Source of the DNA: Rhizobium album
GTDB lineage: Bacteria > Pseudomonadota > Alphaproteobacteria > Rhizobiales > Rhizobiaceae
Length of the DNA stretch: 59,406 nucleotides
Direction of reading: 5' to 3'
Assembly: GCF_003122325.1 (NCBI RefSeq)
Contig: NZ_QFBC01000026.1
Location: 1-59,406 of the forward strand
The first letter of the stretch is position 1; the number at the start of each line of letters is the position of its first letter. The position numbers were made by a program, and so were the translations under genes. Positions 44,930-53,032 of this stretch are shown one piece after another. The notes beneath the pieces were generated by a model. It was not told the DNA's origin and searched no databases. It worked only from the letters and a program-made list of their open reading frames with translations.

Positions 44930-45058
44930 TCAGCCGATGGCGCTCACGACCATCCAGACCGGCACGCCTGATGTGACGATTGTCGCTATAACAACGAGAC
45001 AGACCCTAAACATATAAGAGCGCCGCGCTCGATCGCCATCCCATTCATAAGCCATCAT
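44930..45058 (-). CDS. Tiny membrane protein, copy B (42 aa)
   Basis: ATG at 45058 (second ATG directly after), with GAGGAA five bases upstream. MMAYEWDGDRARRSYMFRVC then one strong transmembrane helix (LVVIATIVTSGVPVWMVV) and SAIG. Cytoplasmic side is probably the charged N-terminus. It is a paralogue of copy A. Small single-helix proteins near phage structural genes are often holins, spanins or superinfection-exclusion peptides; none of these can be chosen from sequence. Confidence 0.6.
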   Translation of the reverse strand: MMAYEWDGDRARRSYMFRVCLVVIATIVTSGVPVWMVVSAIG

Positions 45059-45360
45059 GCTTCCTCATTTCGAATCGGATCACCCGATTGGGGAATGCTG
45101 CGTGGTTCGCGCTGAGTTGTCGACTGCAAAATCTTGTCATTTATCATTGCTCATGCGCAGGTATCGATAGATAGATTGCGCTAGTCGAACTGCTAACTCA
45201 ATGTCACCTTCGCCGAGATAAGCTCGATCAGCAATTCTGGGATTACCTTGGGGCGAAGATCCCGATCAAAAGGGAGAGATGTGAGTTTGCGAATTTATTT
45301 CATCCGCAACTTTTGCAAAATGCGCATTTCATGAGCCGCCGGCTCAGTAATAGGATAGGA
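45059..45360. other. AT-rich gap between the tiny gene and the beta-helix gene
   Basis: About 300 bases without a recognisable gene. It presumably contains the promoter of the tiny minus-strand gene. Nothing else was seen. Confidence 0.5.
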
Positions 45361-45393
45361 TGACTCCGGAACAGACCCACCACTCCGGAGTCA
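45361..45393 (-). terminator. Hairpin after the beta-helix gene
   Basis: TGACTCCGGA and TCCGGAGTCA are perfect 10-bp arms with a 13-base spacer, 9 bases beyond the stop. No U-tract follows, so termination strength is uncertain. Confidence 0.6.
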
Positions 45394-45401
45394 AAATTCA
45401 C

Positions 45402-47906
45402 TTAGACAAAGTCGTCATTTGCCAATTCAGCTACGCCTGTCAAAACCAGCGTCGCGTCTGGAGAAAGCAACCATGTTATGGTTCCGCCAGAGACGGAGAC
45501 GTTGGTATCGCCAACGCCAATAACATTGTCGTTATTGGAATCGGCTGCGCCGAAGTCGAAACCGATAGCACGGAGATCGAGTTTATCGGAGCCACGAGCA
45601 AACCCGGAAATTGTGTCCGTGCCATCAACTAGATTGCGAACGACGAAGATATCCGCACCGGTGGTCCCATTGAGATTGTCGGGGCCTGCGCCTCCAGATA
45701 TTTGATTCTCGTCGAAGAATATATCCGTCGAATCCGACTTAACATTGAAGGGACCAGTGAATTTCGAATTATTGTTGTCGAATACAACGTTGCCGATAAT
45801 ATCGACATTGTTCACTTCTTTGCTTGCTACCGGTTCATACCCGTTCTCACCTACGGAAATTCCATAGAGTTTGGCCCCCGACACCGTATTGCCGCTGACA
45901 GTCACATCCGATTGAAAAACAGATATACCGGTGTGACCCACTCTTTCAATCGTATTGCCTGTAATGGTGCCACCGTCTCCAACATTGTTATCAGCGCCTT
46001 TACGCTCACCAAGCATTATACCGCTTCGGACGTAGTCGTGAATGTAATTGCCCTCGATAGTCGTGTTGGTCGAGTAATACGCATAGACACCGCCGTGCCC
46101 GTCGCCCTTGCCGTTGTGCATCTCGTTGTTTGAAATCGACGTGTCGTTCGCCCCTTCACTAACGGTGACACCATCCTGGGTATCGTAAATTCTATTGAAT
46201 TCAACAACAGCACCCTCGTGGTTCTGAATCACGATCCCATCGTCGTTTGCATTATGGACAATATTGAATCGTATTTGCGCGCCTGAGTTCGAAGTATCAC
46301 CATCGGTAATAATCATGTCGGCCTTGTCGCCTGTCGCGCCGGTCAGTTCAAACCCATTTATTTCCACATTGTTTGCTTGGATCTTGATGAAACCCGTTGC
46401 GCCATCGGCATTTACGATACTCTCTTCTCCTCCGCCTTGGGTTCTCAAATGCGCCGCTTGTCTTGGATCAATGTCCATTTGCGCGCCGAGCAACCTTAAA
46501 CCATCTTGGTCGATTACGATGGGCGCGCCTGCAGTATGATAACTTCCGGAACCAACCACGATAGTATAGTTTGCGCTGGCGGCATCGACCGCGGCATTGA
46601 TGGGATTAGCGTTTTGGTGCCACAGCGGATTGTCATTAGGGTTTGCTTTAGCGCTGTAGATGGCCACGAGCGTACCAGTCGCGTTGAAAACGTGCACCTC
46701 ATCGGCCGGCGGAATGACGACGATGTCCAAGCCTGTGGTTGGTGCGATGGTTGCGGCATTGCCTGCATTATCCTCAATTGTACCGCTGTACCCCGCAACC
46801 TCAAGATCGGATGCTGACTCGGCGCCTACAGTATATGAGAATTCAAGTGTATTTGTACCGGTGCCGCCGGTCAATTCTGCTTCACGACCACCAGTCAAAA
46901 GTAGCTTAGCGTCCGCTCCAGCGTCAACCGATTCTGCAAAGGTCACGGTAAAGACAATTGTTTCGCCTGAGCTAAACGAACCATCACCAGAAGCAGCGAC
47001 CGCTCCCTCTGGAGCGATAGTATCAATAACAATGTCGAGATCTGTCGTAGGGGTGATACTTCCGACATTACCAGCTGTGTCTTTTATCTCCCCGCTACCC
47101 ACGACAATACCCTGGATTTCCACATCCGTGGCATTCTCTGAAGCCGGTGCGAAATAGGAAAAGGTAACATGTTGGGTACCAGACCCACCTTCATAATTTG
47201 CGGTTCCACCGTTTGATAGCGATAGCTGAAGTGTCGCGGGGACAATTACGTTTTCTAAAAAGTCCACGCTAAATGTGATCTTTTCGCCCGCTTTAAAAGT
47301 ATGGTCTCCGGCTGAAGAGGGATTGACGGTCCCGATTGGTGCTACAGTGTCTGGGTTGGACCCGCCGCTGCTACTTCCACCGCCAGGTTGCTGACCTTGA
47401 TCGGTAAAGAGTTGGAGAATAGCTGCATCCGCTTCTGTTTCTGTACCCGGGTCGTCCTTGGTAACCGCGTCCAGGAAACCTCGACCGATCTCTGCAGCTT
47501 CGTCTCCACGATACGCTTCTATCTCAATGTCGAGGTCAAGATGTGACGTAAAGATATTGGCAGCGGCAATCTTTGCGTTGACTGTGTCGAGATCTTCGTT
47601 CTTGGCACCATCAAGGATGGCAATCGCGATGTTGTTGATGGTCAGACGGCCGGCTTCAAGTTCGCCGACATAGAAGTCAACGCCTTCAGCTTCGCCGTCG
47701 CGCTCGAACAGAGACTGGTAAATCGAGTTGATGATCTGCTCATTGGTCATGCCGGTAAAACGGCTCTGGTATTCTGTGGTAGAAGCCAGATCGCCGATTG
47801 CCGTCAGGTCGGCGCCATTGTTCGTGGCTTCATTGAAGAATGCAAGGCCGGCCGGGTCGGCCGGACGACCGAAGAGCGCGACATAAATGCCTTGGATGGT
47901 AGCCAT
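45402..47906 (-). CDS. Large secreted DUF4214 / Ig-like / beta-helix / RTX-type protein (element cargo)
   Basis: 834 aa, with GAGGGAG before the ATG. Order: DUF4214 repeats (about 1-150; IQGIYVALFGRPADPAGLAFF, IINSIYQSLFERDGEAEG); a Gly/Ser linker; two Ig-like repeats of about 100 aa (GTVNPSSAGDHTFKAGEKIT and GAVAASGDGSFSSGETIVFT) each ending in DTAGN/DNAGN; a right-handed parallel beta-helix with PbH1-type rungs (about 440-720; SNNEMHNGKGDGHGGVYAYY, EGNYIHDYVRSGIML); then one RTX-like GPDNLNGTTGADIFV and the TISGFARGSDKLDL motif with a C-terminal DDFV end. This is a type-I secretion substrate layout. No classical signal peptide. The beta-helix suggests polysaccharide binding or cleavage. Lower GC than neighbours; no secretion ABC genes in the window. 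Confidence 0.88.
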   Translation of the reverse strand: MATIQGIYVALFGRPADPAGLAFFNEATNNGADLTAIGDLASTTEYQSRFTGMTNEQIINSIYQSLFERDGEAEGVDFYVGELEAGRLTINNIAIAILDGAKNEDLDTVNAKIAAANIFTSHLDLDIEIEAYRGDEAAEIGRGFLDAVTKDDPGTETEADAAILQLFTDQGQQPGGGSSSGGSNPDTVAPIGTVNPSSAGDHTFKAGEKITFSVDFLENVIVPATLQLSLSNGGTANYEGGSGTQHVTFSYFAPASENATDVEIQGIVVGSGEIKDTAGNVGSITPTTDLDIVIDTIAPEGAVAASGDGSFSSGETIVFTVTFAESVDAGADAKLLLTGGREAELTGGTGTNTLEFSYTVGAESASDLEVAGYSGTIEDNAGNAATIAPTTGLDIVVIPPADEVHVFNATGTLVAIYSAKANPNDNPLWHQNANPINAAVDAASANYTIVVGSGSYHTAGAPIVIDQDGLRLLGAQMDIDPRQAAHLRTQGGGEESIVNADGATGFIKIQANNVEINGFELTGATGDKADMIITDGDTSNSGAQIRFNIVHNANDDGIVIQNHEGAVVEFNRIYDTQDGVTVSEGANDTSISNNEMHNGKGDGHGGVYAYYSTNTTIEGNYIHDYVRSGIMLGERKGADNNVGDGGTITGNTIERVGHTGISVFQSDVTVSGNTVSGAKLYGISVGENGYEPVASKEVNNVDIIGNVVFDNNNSKFTGPFNVKSDSTDIFFDENQISGGAGPDNLNGTTGADIFVVRNLVDGTDTISGFARGSDKLDLRAIGFDFGAADSNNDNVIGVGDTNVSVSGGTITWLLSPDATLVLTGVAELANDDFV

Positions 47907-48072
47907 GATTTACTCCCTCTTACACCTTGATCATGCGAAGTCCAACTTAACCTTATTTTTACCCTTCAATGCAAATCGAAAGTTAATGAAAGGTTAATTT
48001 CGTAACTCCTTCCAATAGGCACGCTAACTCTCATGCGTGCGCCGTCCGCAGTTCCGGAGCAGCGCTTCAAAT

Positions 48073-48356
48073 ACATCCCTATGCCACGAAGGCCGTGCTT
48101 TCAGAACGGACGGCGCAGATCATGAAGGCGATTGAGGTGGTCGGCACGAAAATCGACCGCACCAACGAACGTTTCGACAACCTGATGTCGGCAAGTCGGG
48201 TGGCGGATCAGGTTCCGGGGTGGGCACCGGTGCCGCGGCGAAAGACAACACGACGGCAGCTGACAAGGTAGCGCCGAATATAGTCGAGGGCACGCCGGCC
48301 ACGCCATCGACGTGGACCTTGAATGTGCGCAACGGCAGGCTGCCGGGTCGGGTGTG
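48073..48356 (+). pseudogene. Phage gene remnant, frameshifted
   Basis: One frame encodes ...AQIMKAIEVVGTKIDRTN then ERFDNLMSAS. After about 48199 the sensible reading moves to another frame (GGGSGSGVGTGAAAKDN ... STWTLNVRNGRLPGRV) that ends in TGATG at 48356. The first part is repeated, more intact, at 49030. A frameshift or recombination junction between two phage genes is inferred. No function known. Confidence 0.5.
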
Positions 48357-48369
48357 ATGAAGATTACCG

Positions 48370-48714
48370 TTGCCGGCGCGCAGGATCGAGGCGAACACCA
48401 GCTTCTTGCCTTCGAGCAACGGTCGAAAGAAGCGGGGCTTCCGCCCCTCACTATCCCGCAACGGCAAGGGCGACGGACATCGCCCGCCGGCGCTGCCACC
48501 AGCGAAGGAGCAGGAGCTAATCTGCGCCACTGTCACCGACCTTACGACCCTCTTCCTCAAGCACTCGACGCACCAACTAGCTCGTTACGCCGCAGATTGC
48601 ATTTCAGGTCTTACTGAGCGTGAGTTAATCAGCCTGCATGATCGAATGTTCGGTACGAACGCGGGGTCGGTCTTGGATCCGATCGTGCGCTGGACTTTCT
48701 CGGCTAACGCCTAG
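48370..48714 (+). CDS. Doubtful gene of unknown function in the remnant region
   Basis: 114 codons. The C-terminal 65 residues (ICATVTDLTTLFLKHSTHQL ... SLHDRMFGTNAGSVLDPIV) read like a real protein. The N-terminal half is arginine/proline-rich out-of-frame-like sequence and there is no clear Shine-Dalgarno. Probably the surviving 3' end of a gene joined to foreign sequence. Confidence 0.3.
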   Translation: MPARRIEANTSFLPSSNGRKKRGFRPSLSRNGKGDGHRPPALPPAKEQELICATVTDLTTLFLKHSTHQLARYAADCISGLTERELISLHDRMFGTNAGSVLDPIVRWTFSANA

Positions 48715-48805
48715 CGATGGCCGCGTGCAAGTTGGCGTGAGCAGCTCGTCGAGCAGGAAGTTCTACGCAGCCTCGCCAAGTGTTCTGCCTTAAGATAAGG
48801 CGGGC

Positions 48806-49048
48806 TTAGAGTCGCCGCTTCCCACCATGCCAGTCGTTGACGCACGCCATCTCTTCGCGGCCGACGTCCGTCACGGTCCAAGTCCGATCGTCTTGAGTGT
48901 CCTTGCGGCCTTCCACGACTGCTGCCTTTGCCGCCAGTTGCTCTAAGGTGAAGTCCCTTGCGCCCGGTATTTCAGCGCTCGTTCGGACCTCGGTGTGCTC
49001 TACCATGTAACGTAGAGCGCTTAGACAACGTGAACTCAGATCCAACTG
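48806..49048 (-). pseudogene. Truncated paralogue of the DUF4224-like protein gene
   Basis: About 80 codons (from PQLDLSSRCLSALRYMVEH to the stop). They match the C-terminal winged-helix-like part of the protein at 51597: RCLSALRYMVEH/RCQSVLLYMVAH, FTLEQLAAKAAVVEG/FTMNRLAEKGAIVAD, TWTVTDVGREE/EWKVTEAGIEE. The N-terminal half is missing and the open frame upstream runs into unrelated sequence overlapping the plus-strand remnant at 49030. A gene fragment left by recombination. Confidence 0.65.
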
Positions 49049-49149
49049 CGGCCTACGATCACGTGAAGGCGATCGACACGGTCGGCGCCAAGATCGACCG
49101 GACCAATGAGCGGCTGGACAATCTGATGTCGGCGCGGGCGAGGGAGTAG
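49030..49149 (+). pseudogene. Short phage gene remnant, second copy
   Basis: 39 codons from a GTG: VNSDPTAAYDHVKAIDTVGA, KIDRTNERLDNLMSARARE, stop. It repeats the segment at 48122-48190 (KAIEVVGTKIDRTNERFDNLMS) with differences. The upstream part of the gene is lost and the 5' end overlaps, antisense, the fragment at 48806. It is probably the C-terminus of a small phage accessory protein. Confidence 0.5.
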
Positions 49150-49170
49150 GGGCACTGAAAGGGACGGGAG

Positions 49171-49341
49171 GGGGGGGCTCCAATTTTGGGGAACCCCCCG
49201 TGTGCCGGAAATCCGGCATACCCCCTGTCCTTAAAATTAAGGTATCCTTGCGGATCAAGCACTTAGGTCGACCAACGCATTTTTGAGTTGGTTGTTCACC
49301 TGAAAAGTAAGGTGAGCGCGTGAACGCAAAATTGCGTTCAC
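49171..49341. promoter_or_regulatory. Cluster of four dyads
   Basis: GGGGGGGCTCC...GGAACCCCCC (49171-49199), TGCCGGA-AA-TCCGGCA (49203-49218), TCACCT...AGGTGA (49295-49313) and the perfect GTGAACGCAA-AA-TTGCGTTCAC (49320-49341). No gene occupies this gap. Operators, terminators or an old element end are possible. Confidence 0.5.
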
Positions 49342-49362
49342 GGACTTGGCCCATTTATGCGT

Positions 49363-49632
49363 TCAGTGCCGGTTCTCACTTGCAGCTTTTAGGTCCCCGT
49401 GGTCGGCTCGAAGCACTTCACCTTTTGCGATAACGCGTCCGTAAACCAGGAGGTCTTCGGAATCGGTAACGCCTGAGGCGTAGGCGCTCAAAATAGAGCG
49501 AGCGATCCTCAGAGAGGACACAGTGTCTGCTTTGATGCTGGACTCGGCCAGGAGCGAATCCAAAACGGCCTTTACCTTGTTCAGATCGGAATTGGTGAGC
49601 GGCCATGCAGAAAGTTGACGAAGGTTTTCCAT
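49363..49632 (-). CDS. Small protein of unknown function
   Basis: 89 aa from the ATG at 49632 (GAGGAGG upstream); a longer frame to 49722 exists. All-helical: MENLRQLSAWPLTNSDLNKV, a middle LLAESSIKADTVSSLRIARS and YASGVTDSEDLLVYGRVIA. No domain recognised. It stands alone between the dyad cluster and the TM-anchored protein gene, both on the minus strand. Confidence 0.6.
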   Translation of the reverse strand: MENLRQLSAWPLTNSDLNKVKAVLDSLLAESSIKADTVSSLRIARSILSAYASGVTDSEDLLVYGRVIAKGEVLRADHGDLKAASENRH

Positions 49633-49787
49633 TCCATCCTCCTCCATGAATGACCAGAAAGAAATGGGTGCGGGAGGATAAAGCTTCAAGATGCGAGATA
49701 TCGCCCCCTCGATTGAGGGCACTGTGTTAACCCTGCCACGTCCGAATTTTGCCAGAGTGCGCCGCGAATTGGTAGAAAATCGTGATT

Positions 49788-50582
49788 CTATTTAATTATA
49801 TCTATATATATTGAAATTTGACCATACAGTTCTTGGAGCTTCTCGGTAATTATATCGTAATTATTTTCGACGAATTTGCCTGCGTACGCATCAAAGAATG
49901 GCTTAGTATAATGGTCGATCGTACTAATTATTGCGCCGAGCGCAACCAATAAGCCTGTCAAAACTTTCTTTTTTGAAGTTTTCGAATTTAATTCTGTTTT
50001 GATTTCTCCGACTACTTCCGTAGTTTTGACTGCTGTGCGCTCATTCGTGTCCGGCAGAAGCTCAGGGGGGCCGTTGTGGTTCCGGCGGCGAGCAGCCCGT
50101 TCGCGCCTCTTCCACTCTCTTAAGAGTGGTTCTAGTTCCGCAATAGTTTCTAAGGCGGCGCTTTTCGCTTCCAACCTGCGGAGTCGGGTTTCCAAGTCCG
50201 TGTCATCTATCCGATCACGCCCATTCAACACAATCTTCGAAACGGGAAGCCGTCGTTTCTTTTTCCTCTGGATTGATCTCGGAATCACCTCAGCCACGAA
50301 CTCTGCTTTAGCGACAAAGCCTGTCACATTGATGGCTGCTTGCAGCGGAGGCTCGGCGACATTTAGAAGACCATCCATCTCGACACCGCCGATAAAGCCA
50401 CCCTGATCGGCGACATAATGAGCGTCAACGTAGCCCTCTTCCGAAAAACCGTTGGCCGACCGCTGGGGTTTGGTTTGAAACGCACCACTCTGGAATGCGG
50501 ATGCGGAAAATGCGCCTGTTGTACTCGTCGTTCCGTTCGGAGTTGATGATGTCCCCGCTCCGTTTTCGACTTCGTCACTCAT
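49788..50582 (-). CDS. Membrane-anchored protein of unknown function, phage-derived
   Basis: 264 aa; AGGTGG before the ATG. The N-terminal 40 residues are Ser/Thr/Gly-rich with an AFSASAFQSGAFQT motif, like the low-complexity AF-rich stretches of rhizobial phage structural proteins. Then a beta-rich part (YVDAHYVADQGGFIGGVEMD), a basic region (SIQRKKKRRLP), a helical Glu/Arg region and a NHNGPPELLP motif seen in many rhizobial prophage proteins. A transmembrane helix near residue 208-225 (VLTGLLVALGAIISTID) precedes a C-terminal tail. Possible fusion of a virion-type N-terminus to a membrane anchor. Confidence 0.6.
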   Translation of the reverse strand: MSDEVENGAGTSSTPNGTTSTTGAFSASAFQSGAFQTKPQRSANGFSEEGYVDAHYVADQGGFIGGVEMDGLLNVAEPPLQAAINVTGFVAKAEFVAEVIPRSIQRKKKRRLPVSKIVLNGRDRIDDTDLETRLRRLEAKSAALETIAELEPLLREWKRRERAARRRNHNGPPELLPDTNERTAVKTTEVVGEIKTELNSKTSKKKVLTGLLVALGAIISTIDHYTKPFFDAYAGKFVENNYDIITEKLQELYGQISIYIDIIK

Positions 50583-50797
50583 ATTGCCACCTAAAACCGC
50601 TGAAAAATGATATCGTTAGAAGTGATATCAAGTGACAGGTCACGATCGACTACGACGAGATTAAAAAAATCTGTTTTTATTGCTACCCGACTTTGCGTCT
50701 TTTTTAAGTTTAGCGATTTCGTTTTTCACAGCATTTAAGTTGTTAGTGAGCGCTTGTGGCGGAAGTGGATGTTGATAATGACTGTACAAATCTTGAA

Positions 50798-51037
50798 TTA
50801 ACCGCTTGTTTGCCGGTTGTTGTGGCCGGCGCTCTTCATGACGTCCGTCTCTGTGGCGCCCAGGTTATAGGCCTGCGTGATGGCGCCGGCACGGGCATCC
50901 ATGTTCCAGACCGTCTTCGGGATACCGCCCAGATTTGCAACCTTGCGCCAGCGCTCGGTGAACTTCCGGTTCTTGTACGGAACGCTGGTAGCCTCTGAGA
51001 TGATCGTCGGGCCAATGCGTTTGTCCGCCTTCACCAT
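50798..51037 (-). pseudogene. C-terminal fragment of a second tyrosine integrase
   Basis: 79 codons ending in a stop just after the AGHNNRQTS strand. The sequence KRIGPTIISEATSVPYKNRK, FTERWRKVANLGGIPKTVWN, MDARAGAITQA, MKSAGHNN matches the catalytic end of rhizobial phage integrases, with the R of the RAG motif present but the tyrosine lost. The N-terminal domains are missing. It is distinct from the intact integrase at 33225, so a second element has contributed this region. Confidence 0.72.
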
Positions 51038-51073
51038 CTCGCCTTGCTGCGACCGGACAGGGCGCCGGACGAG

Positions 51074-51124
51074 CTAGCGCACCTGCACAAGGTCGCCGGG
51101 CTTGTATATCACTTCGTCTGCCAT
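51074..51124 (-). pseudogene. Truncated DUF2158-like start
   Basis: 16 codons, MADEVIYKPGDLVQVR then stop, preceded by GGAGGGG. It resembles the opening of the small YodC/DUF2158 proteins (xxYKPGDLVQLKSGG). Good start signal but premature stop, so a remnant of a small gene. Confidence 0.4.
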
Positions 51125-51197
51125 CGCCCCTCCATTAAGTGCAATATCCTCGCATCGCCCCGCATGGTTGTCGAGAGAATATCTTCGTGCATCGTTC

Positions 51198-51222
51198 AAG
51201 TCGCAATTGTTGCGACTTGATC
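51198..51222. other. Perfect 11-bp inverted repeat
   Basis: TCAAGTCGCAA-TTG-TTGCGACTTGA, 11 bases beyond the stop of the minus-strand Xis-like gene. No U-tract; hairpin or protein site. Confidence 0.6.
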
Positions 51223-51232
51223 TGGCCTCGGC

Positions 51233-51535
51233 CTACTGCCCCTCTGCCTCGCGCTTCTTGCGCTCGCGGCTTCGCTGCCGAAAGATCTTGAGCGCCTCCT
51301 CCGTACTCAACCGGTCATACGCCGCTGAGGCCCGCTTTCCTAGCGGCGGCCCGGGGGCCAAGAGCAACGGGATATCGTCGATCGCGATAAACATAGATCG
51401 TCCCAGTTTTTTGGCGATTCCCAGGCGTCGTGCCTTCTCCCAGACGGTGCGTCCTGTCATCGTGACGCCTGTGGCGCGAGAGATATGCTCTGCAATGTCT
51501 TCCGGCGTCCGGAGGGTATCGAGAAAATCGGTCAT
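51233..51535 (-). CDS. Excisionase-like/HTH DNA-binding protein
   Basis: 100 aa from the ATG at 51535 (GGA upstream); a start at 51607 overlapping the preceding gene is possible. A winged-HTH segment is seen in TPEDIAEHISRATGVTMTGR, TVWEKARRLGIAKKLGRS and the wing MFIAIDDIPLLL. The basic tail (FRQRSRERKKREAEGQ) favours DNA contact. Next to the integrase fragment and the DUF4224-like gene this looks like the recombination-directionality module of the second element. Confidence 0.72.
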   Translation of the reverse strand: MTDFLDTLRTPEDIAEHISRATGVTMTGRTVWEKARRLGIAKKLGRSMFIAIDDIPLLLAPGPPLGKRASAAYDRLSTEEALKIFRQRSRERKKREAEGQ

Positions 51536-51596
51536 ATCAGGTCCATGCCTGCTAATTGTTTTCTTGCTCGAAGCGTCTTGCCTGCAGCACTCATGG

Positions 51597-52124
51597 TCAC
51601 TTTCCATGGTGCCAAAAGCTGATGAGCTTGGCCTCCTCAATGCCTGCCTCTGTGACTTTCCATTCCGTATCGCCATCACGATCAACGCCATCGGCAACGA
51701 TAGCACCTTTCTCTGCCAAGCGGTTCATGGTGAAGGCTCCGGCATTTGGTATAGCCACATGCGTCTGCGCGTCGGGATGTGCGACCATGTATAGCAAGAC
51801 GCTTTGACATCGGCCGTCGAGCCCCAATTGGGGTTTCCTAGCATTTCGCTCTTCCCGTTTCAGCCGCCAGGCCTCCCAGTTATCTTTGCCGATTTCCTGC
51901 GTCGATTGGACATAACTCTTTTCCAACCCGAGATAGAGATTGTACCATTTTCGGATGAGGGGGACCGGCCTGCCTCCATGCACTGCGTCTACCCGCGGAA
52001 AGCCGCGCGCCTCGAGGATGATTAGCGCGCCTCGCTTCCAATGCGACGCACGTTTTTTTCCCACAATAGCTATCGCGATTTCGTCGTCAGTCGCGAACAT
52101 TGGAAGTTTGGATAATGGGTCCAT
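51597..52124 (-). CDS. DUF4224-like protein with C-terminal winged-helix segment
   Basis: 175 aa from the ATG at 52124 (AAAGG upstream); the in-frame TTG at 52151 lacks a site. The N-terminal 65 residues (FATDDEIAIAIVGKKRASHWK, RGALIILEARGFPRVDAVHGG, RPVPLIRKWY) resemble DUF4224, a family usually encoded next to phage integrases. The C-terminal part (RCQSVLLYMVAH ... TEWKVTEAGIEEAKL) is duplicated in truncated form at 48806. Probably a DNA-binding factor of the second integration module. Overlaps the alternate start of the Xis-like gene. Confidence 0.75.
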   Translation of the reverse strand: MDPLSKLPMFATDDEIAIAIVGKKRASHWKRGALIILEARGFPRVDAVHGGRPVPLIRKWYNLYLGLEKSYVQSTQEIGKDNWEAWRLKREERNARKPQLGLDGRCQSVLLYMVAHPDAQTHVAIPNAGAFTMNRLAEKGAIVADGVDRDGDTEWKVTEAGIEEAKLISFWHHGK

Positions 52125-52423
52125 CAGCAACCATACCTTTAGAAAAAACAAGATGTTGCCGCCGGCAAACTGCCGACCGCATTCTTCTGGTCTCCTCAGT
52201 GTGGTGATGCGTTGGTGAAGCGCATTGGCAGATTAAAAATGTGGCCTGGCTTGGTCAAGGCGTATGAAGATCTGGCTGCGCACAAGCTTTGACTTCGACG
52301 AGGGCCGAACCTGCCGATGCTTGCCTTGGATTTAAGGGCAGTAACCTGTCGATTCCAAACGGCCGAAATTCCTCGACGCAAAAATGCGTTCAGCCCGGTT
52401 TTGGGCGCAGCAGCACAACAAAC
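52125..52423. other. Region without a supported gene
   Basis: About 300 bases with only arginine-rich shadow frames. Carries the upstream region of the DUF4224-like gene and reads into the next terminator. Confidence 0.5.
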
Positions 52424-52460
52424 AAAAAAGCCCCCGGCGCAGGGCGGCGCGACCGGGGGC
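52424..52460 (-). terminator. Terminator of the 158-aa gene
   Basis: GCCCCCGG (52430-52437) pairs with CCGGGGGC (52453-52460); the minus strand continues into six T residues. It lies about 95 bases past the stop at 52556. Confidence 0.85.
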
Positions 52461-52555
52461 AAATGGCGCCGCATGCGGTCGGCGCCGGGAAAATGCTCGC
52501 CGCAACCCATACGGCGGGCGCCAGTGGCCGGTGGTGCAACGGCGTGGATGGGGAG

Positions 52556-53032
52556 CTAGGCGGCCTCGGCGAACTCGATGACACGACCAGCAACGGTCAG
52601 GTCGAACTGCTCGACGCTGAAGGCGCATATCCGATCACCGGTCTCCTGATCGGAAAGAACAAACCATTCGTCGTCACTGTCCCATTCGACAAGCACGACC
52701 CGCCGGCCGATCGAGAAATTGAAGAGGTACGCGCCGGGACCAGAGAATTTGGTGCTGCCGAAATCGTTTGCTGGAAACGCGACGCCGGCCGCTCTCAGAA
52801 CTTGTTCTGCTCTGGTGCTCGGCTGGGGAACGTCCTGCCAGCGATTGTTCCGGGGAAAATGAAAGGCTTTGGCGAAAGTATTACAGGGCGCGAATTCTAG
52901 CTCGGGATCGAGATTCGGGCAGAGCTCCATCTGAAGAAGTCTGGCCTCCATCCGAAGCCACTCAAGGTACGCCCATCGCGGATCGGTGCGGAAAGTGTCG
53001 GCGAGAAAGGTGCTGTGGTCGATGGCGTTCAT
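52556..53032 (-). CDS. Element accessory protein of unknown function (158 aa)
   Basis: Starts at the ATGA overlap with the stop of the upstream gene. MNAIDHSTFLADTFRTDPRW and YLEWLRMEARLLQMELCPNL (helical), then a beta-rich second half (GAYLFNFSIGRRVVLVEWDS, DDEWFVLSDQETGDRICAFS). No domain recognised. The size and pairing recall small accessory genes of rhizobial prophages. It forms an operon with the 124-aa gene and has its own terminator, so it is likely expressed. Confidence 0.7.
   Translation of the reverse strand: MNAIDHSTFLADTFRTDPRWAYLEWLRMEARLLQMELCPNLDPELEFAPCNTFAKAFHFPRNNRWQDVPQPSTRAEQVLRAAGVAFPANDFGSTKFSGPGAYLFNFSIGRRVVLVEWDSDDEWFVLSDQETGDRICAFSVEQFDLTVAGRVIEFAEAA

Larger units (their letters stand above)
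44137..45061. repeat. Two diverged copies of a block encoding tiny membrane proteins
   Basis: Matching landmarks occur in the same order in both copies: CCAGATGGATC at 44141 and 44606, and CGGCAGCACTGATA at 44199 and 44730. Each is followed by a minus-strand gene for a 42-45 aa single-helix protein that begins M.Y(D/E)W.G (44518 and 45058). The copies are about 460-540 bases apart and strongly diverged. Confidence 0.5.

Noticed and set aside
52196-52628. Several Arg/Pro-rich frames around the 52.43-kb hairpin
   Set aside because: They cross a strong terminator and lack start signals.
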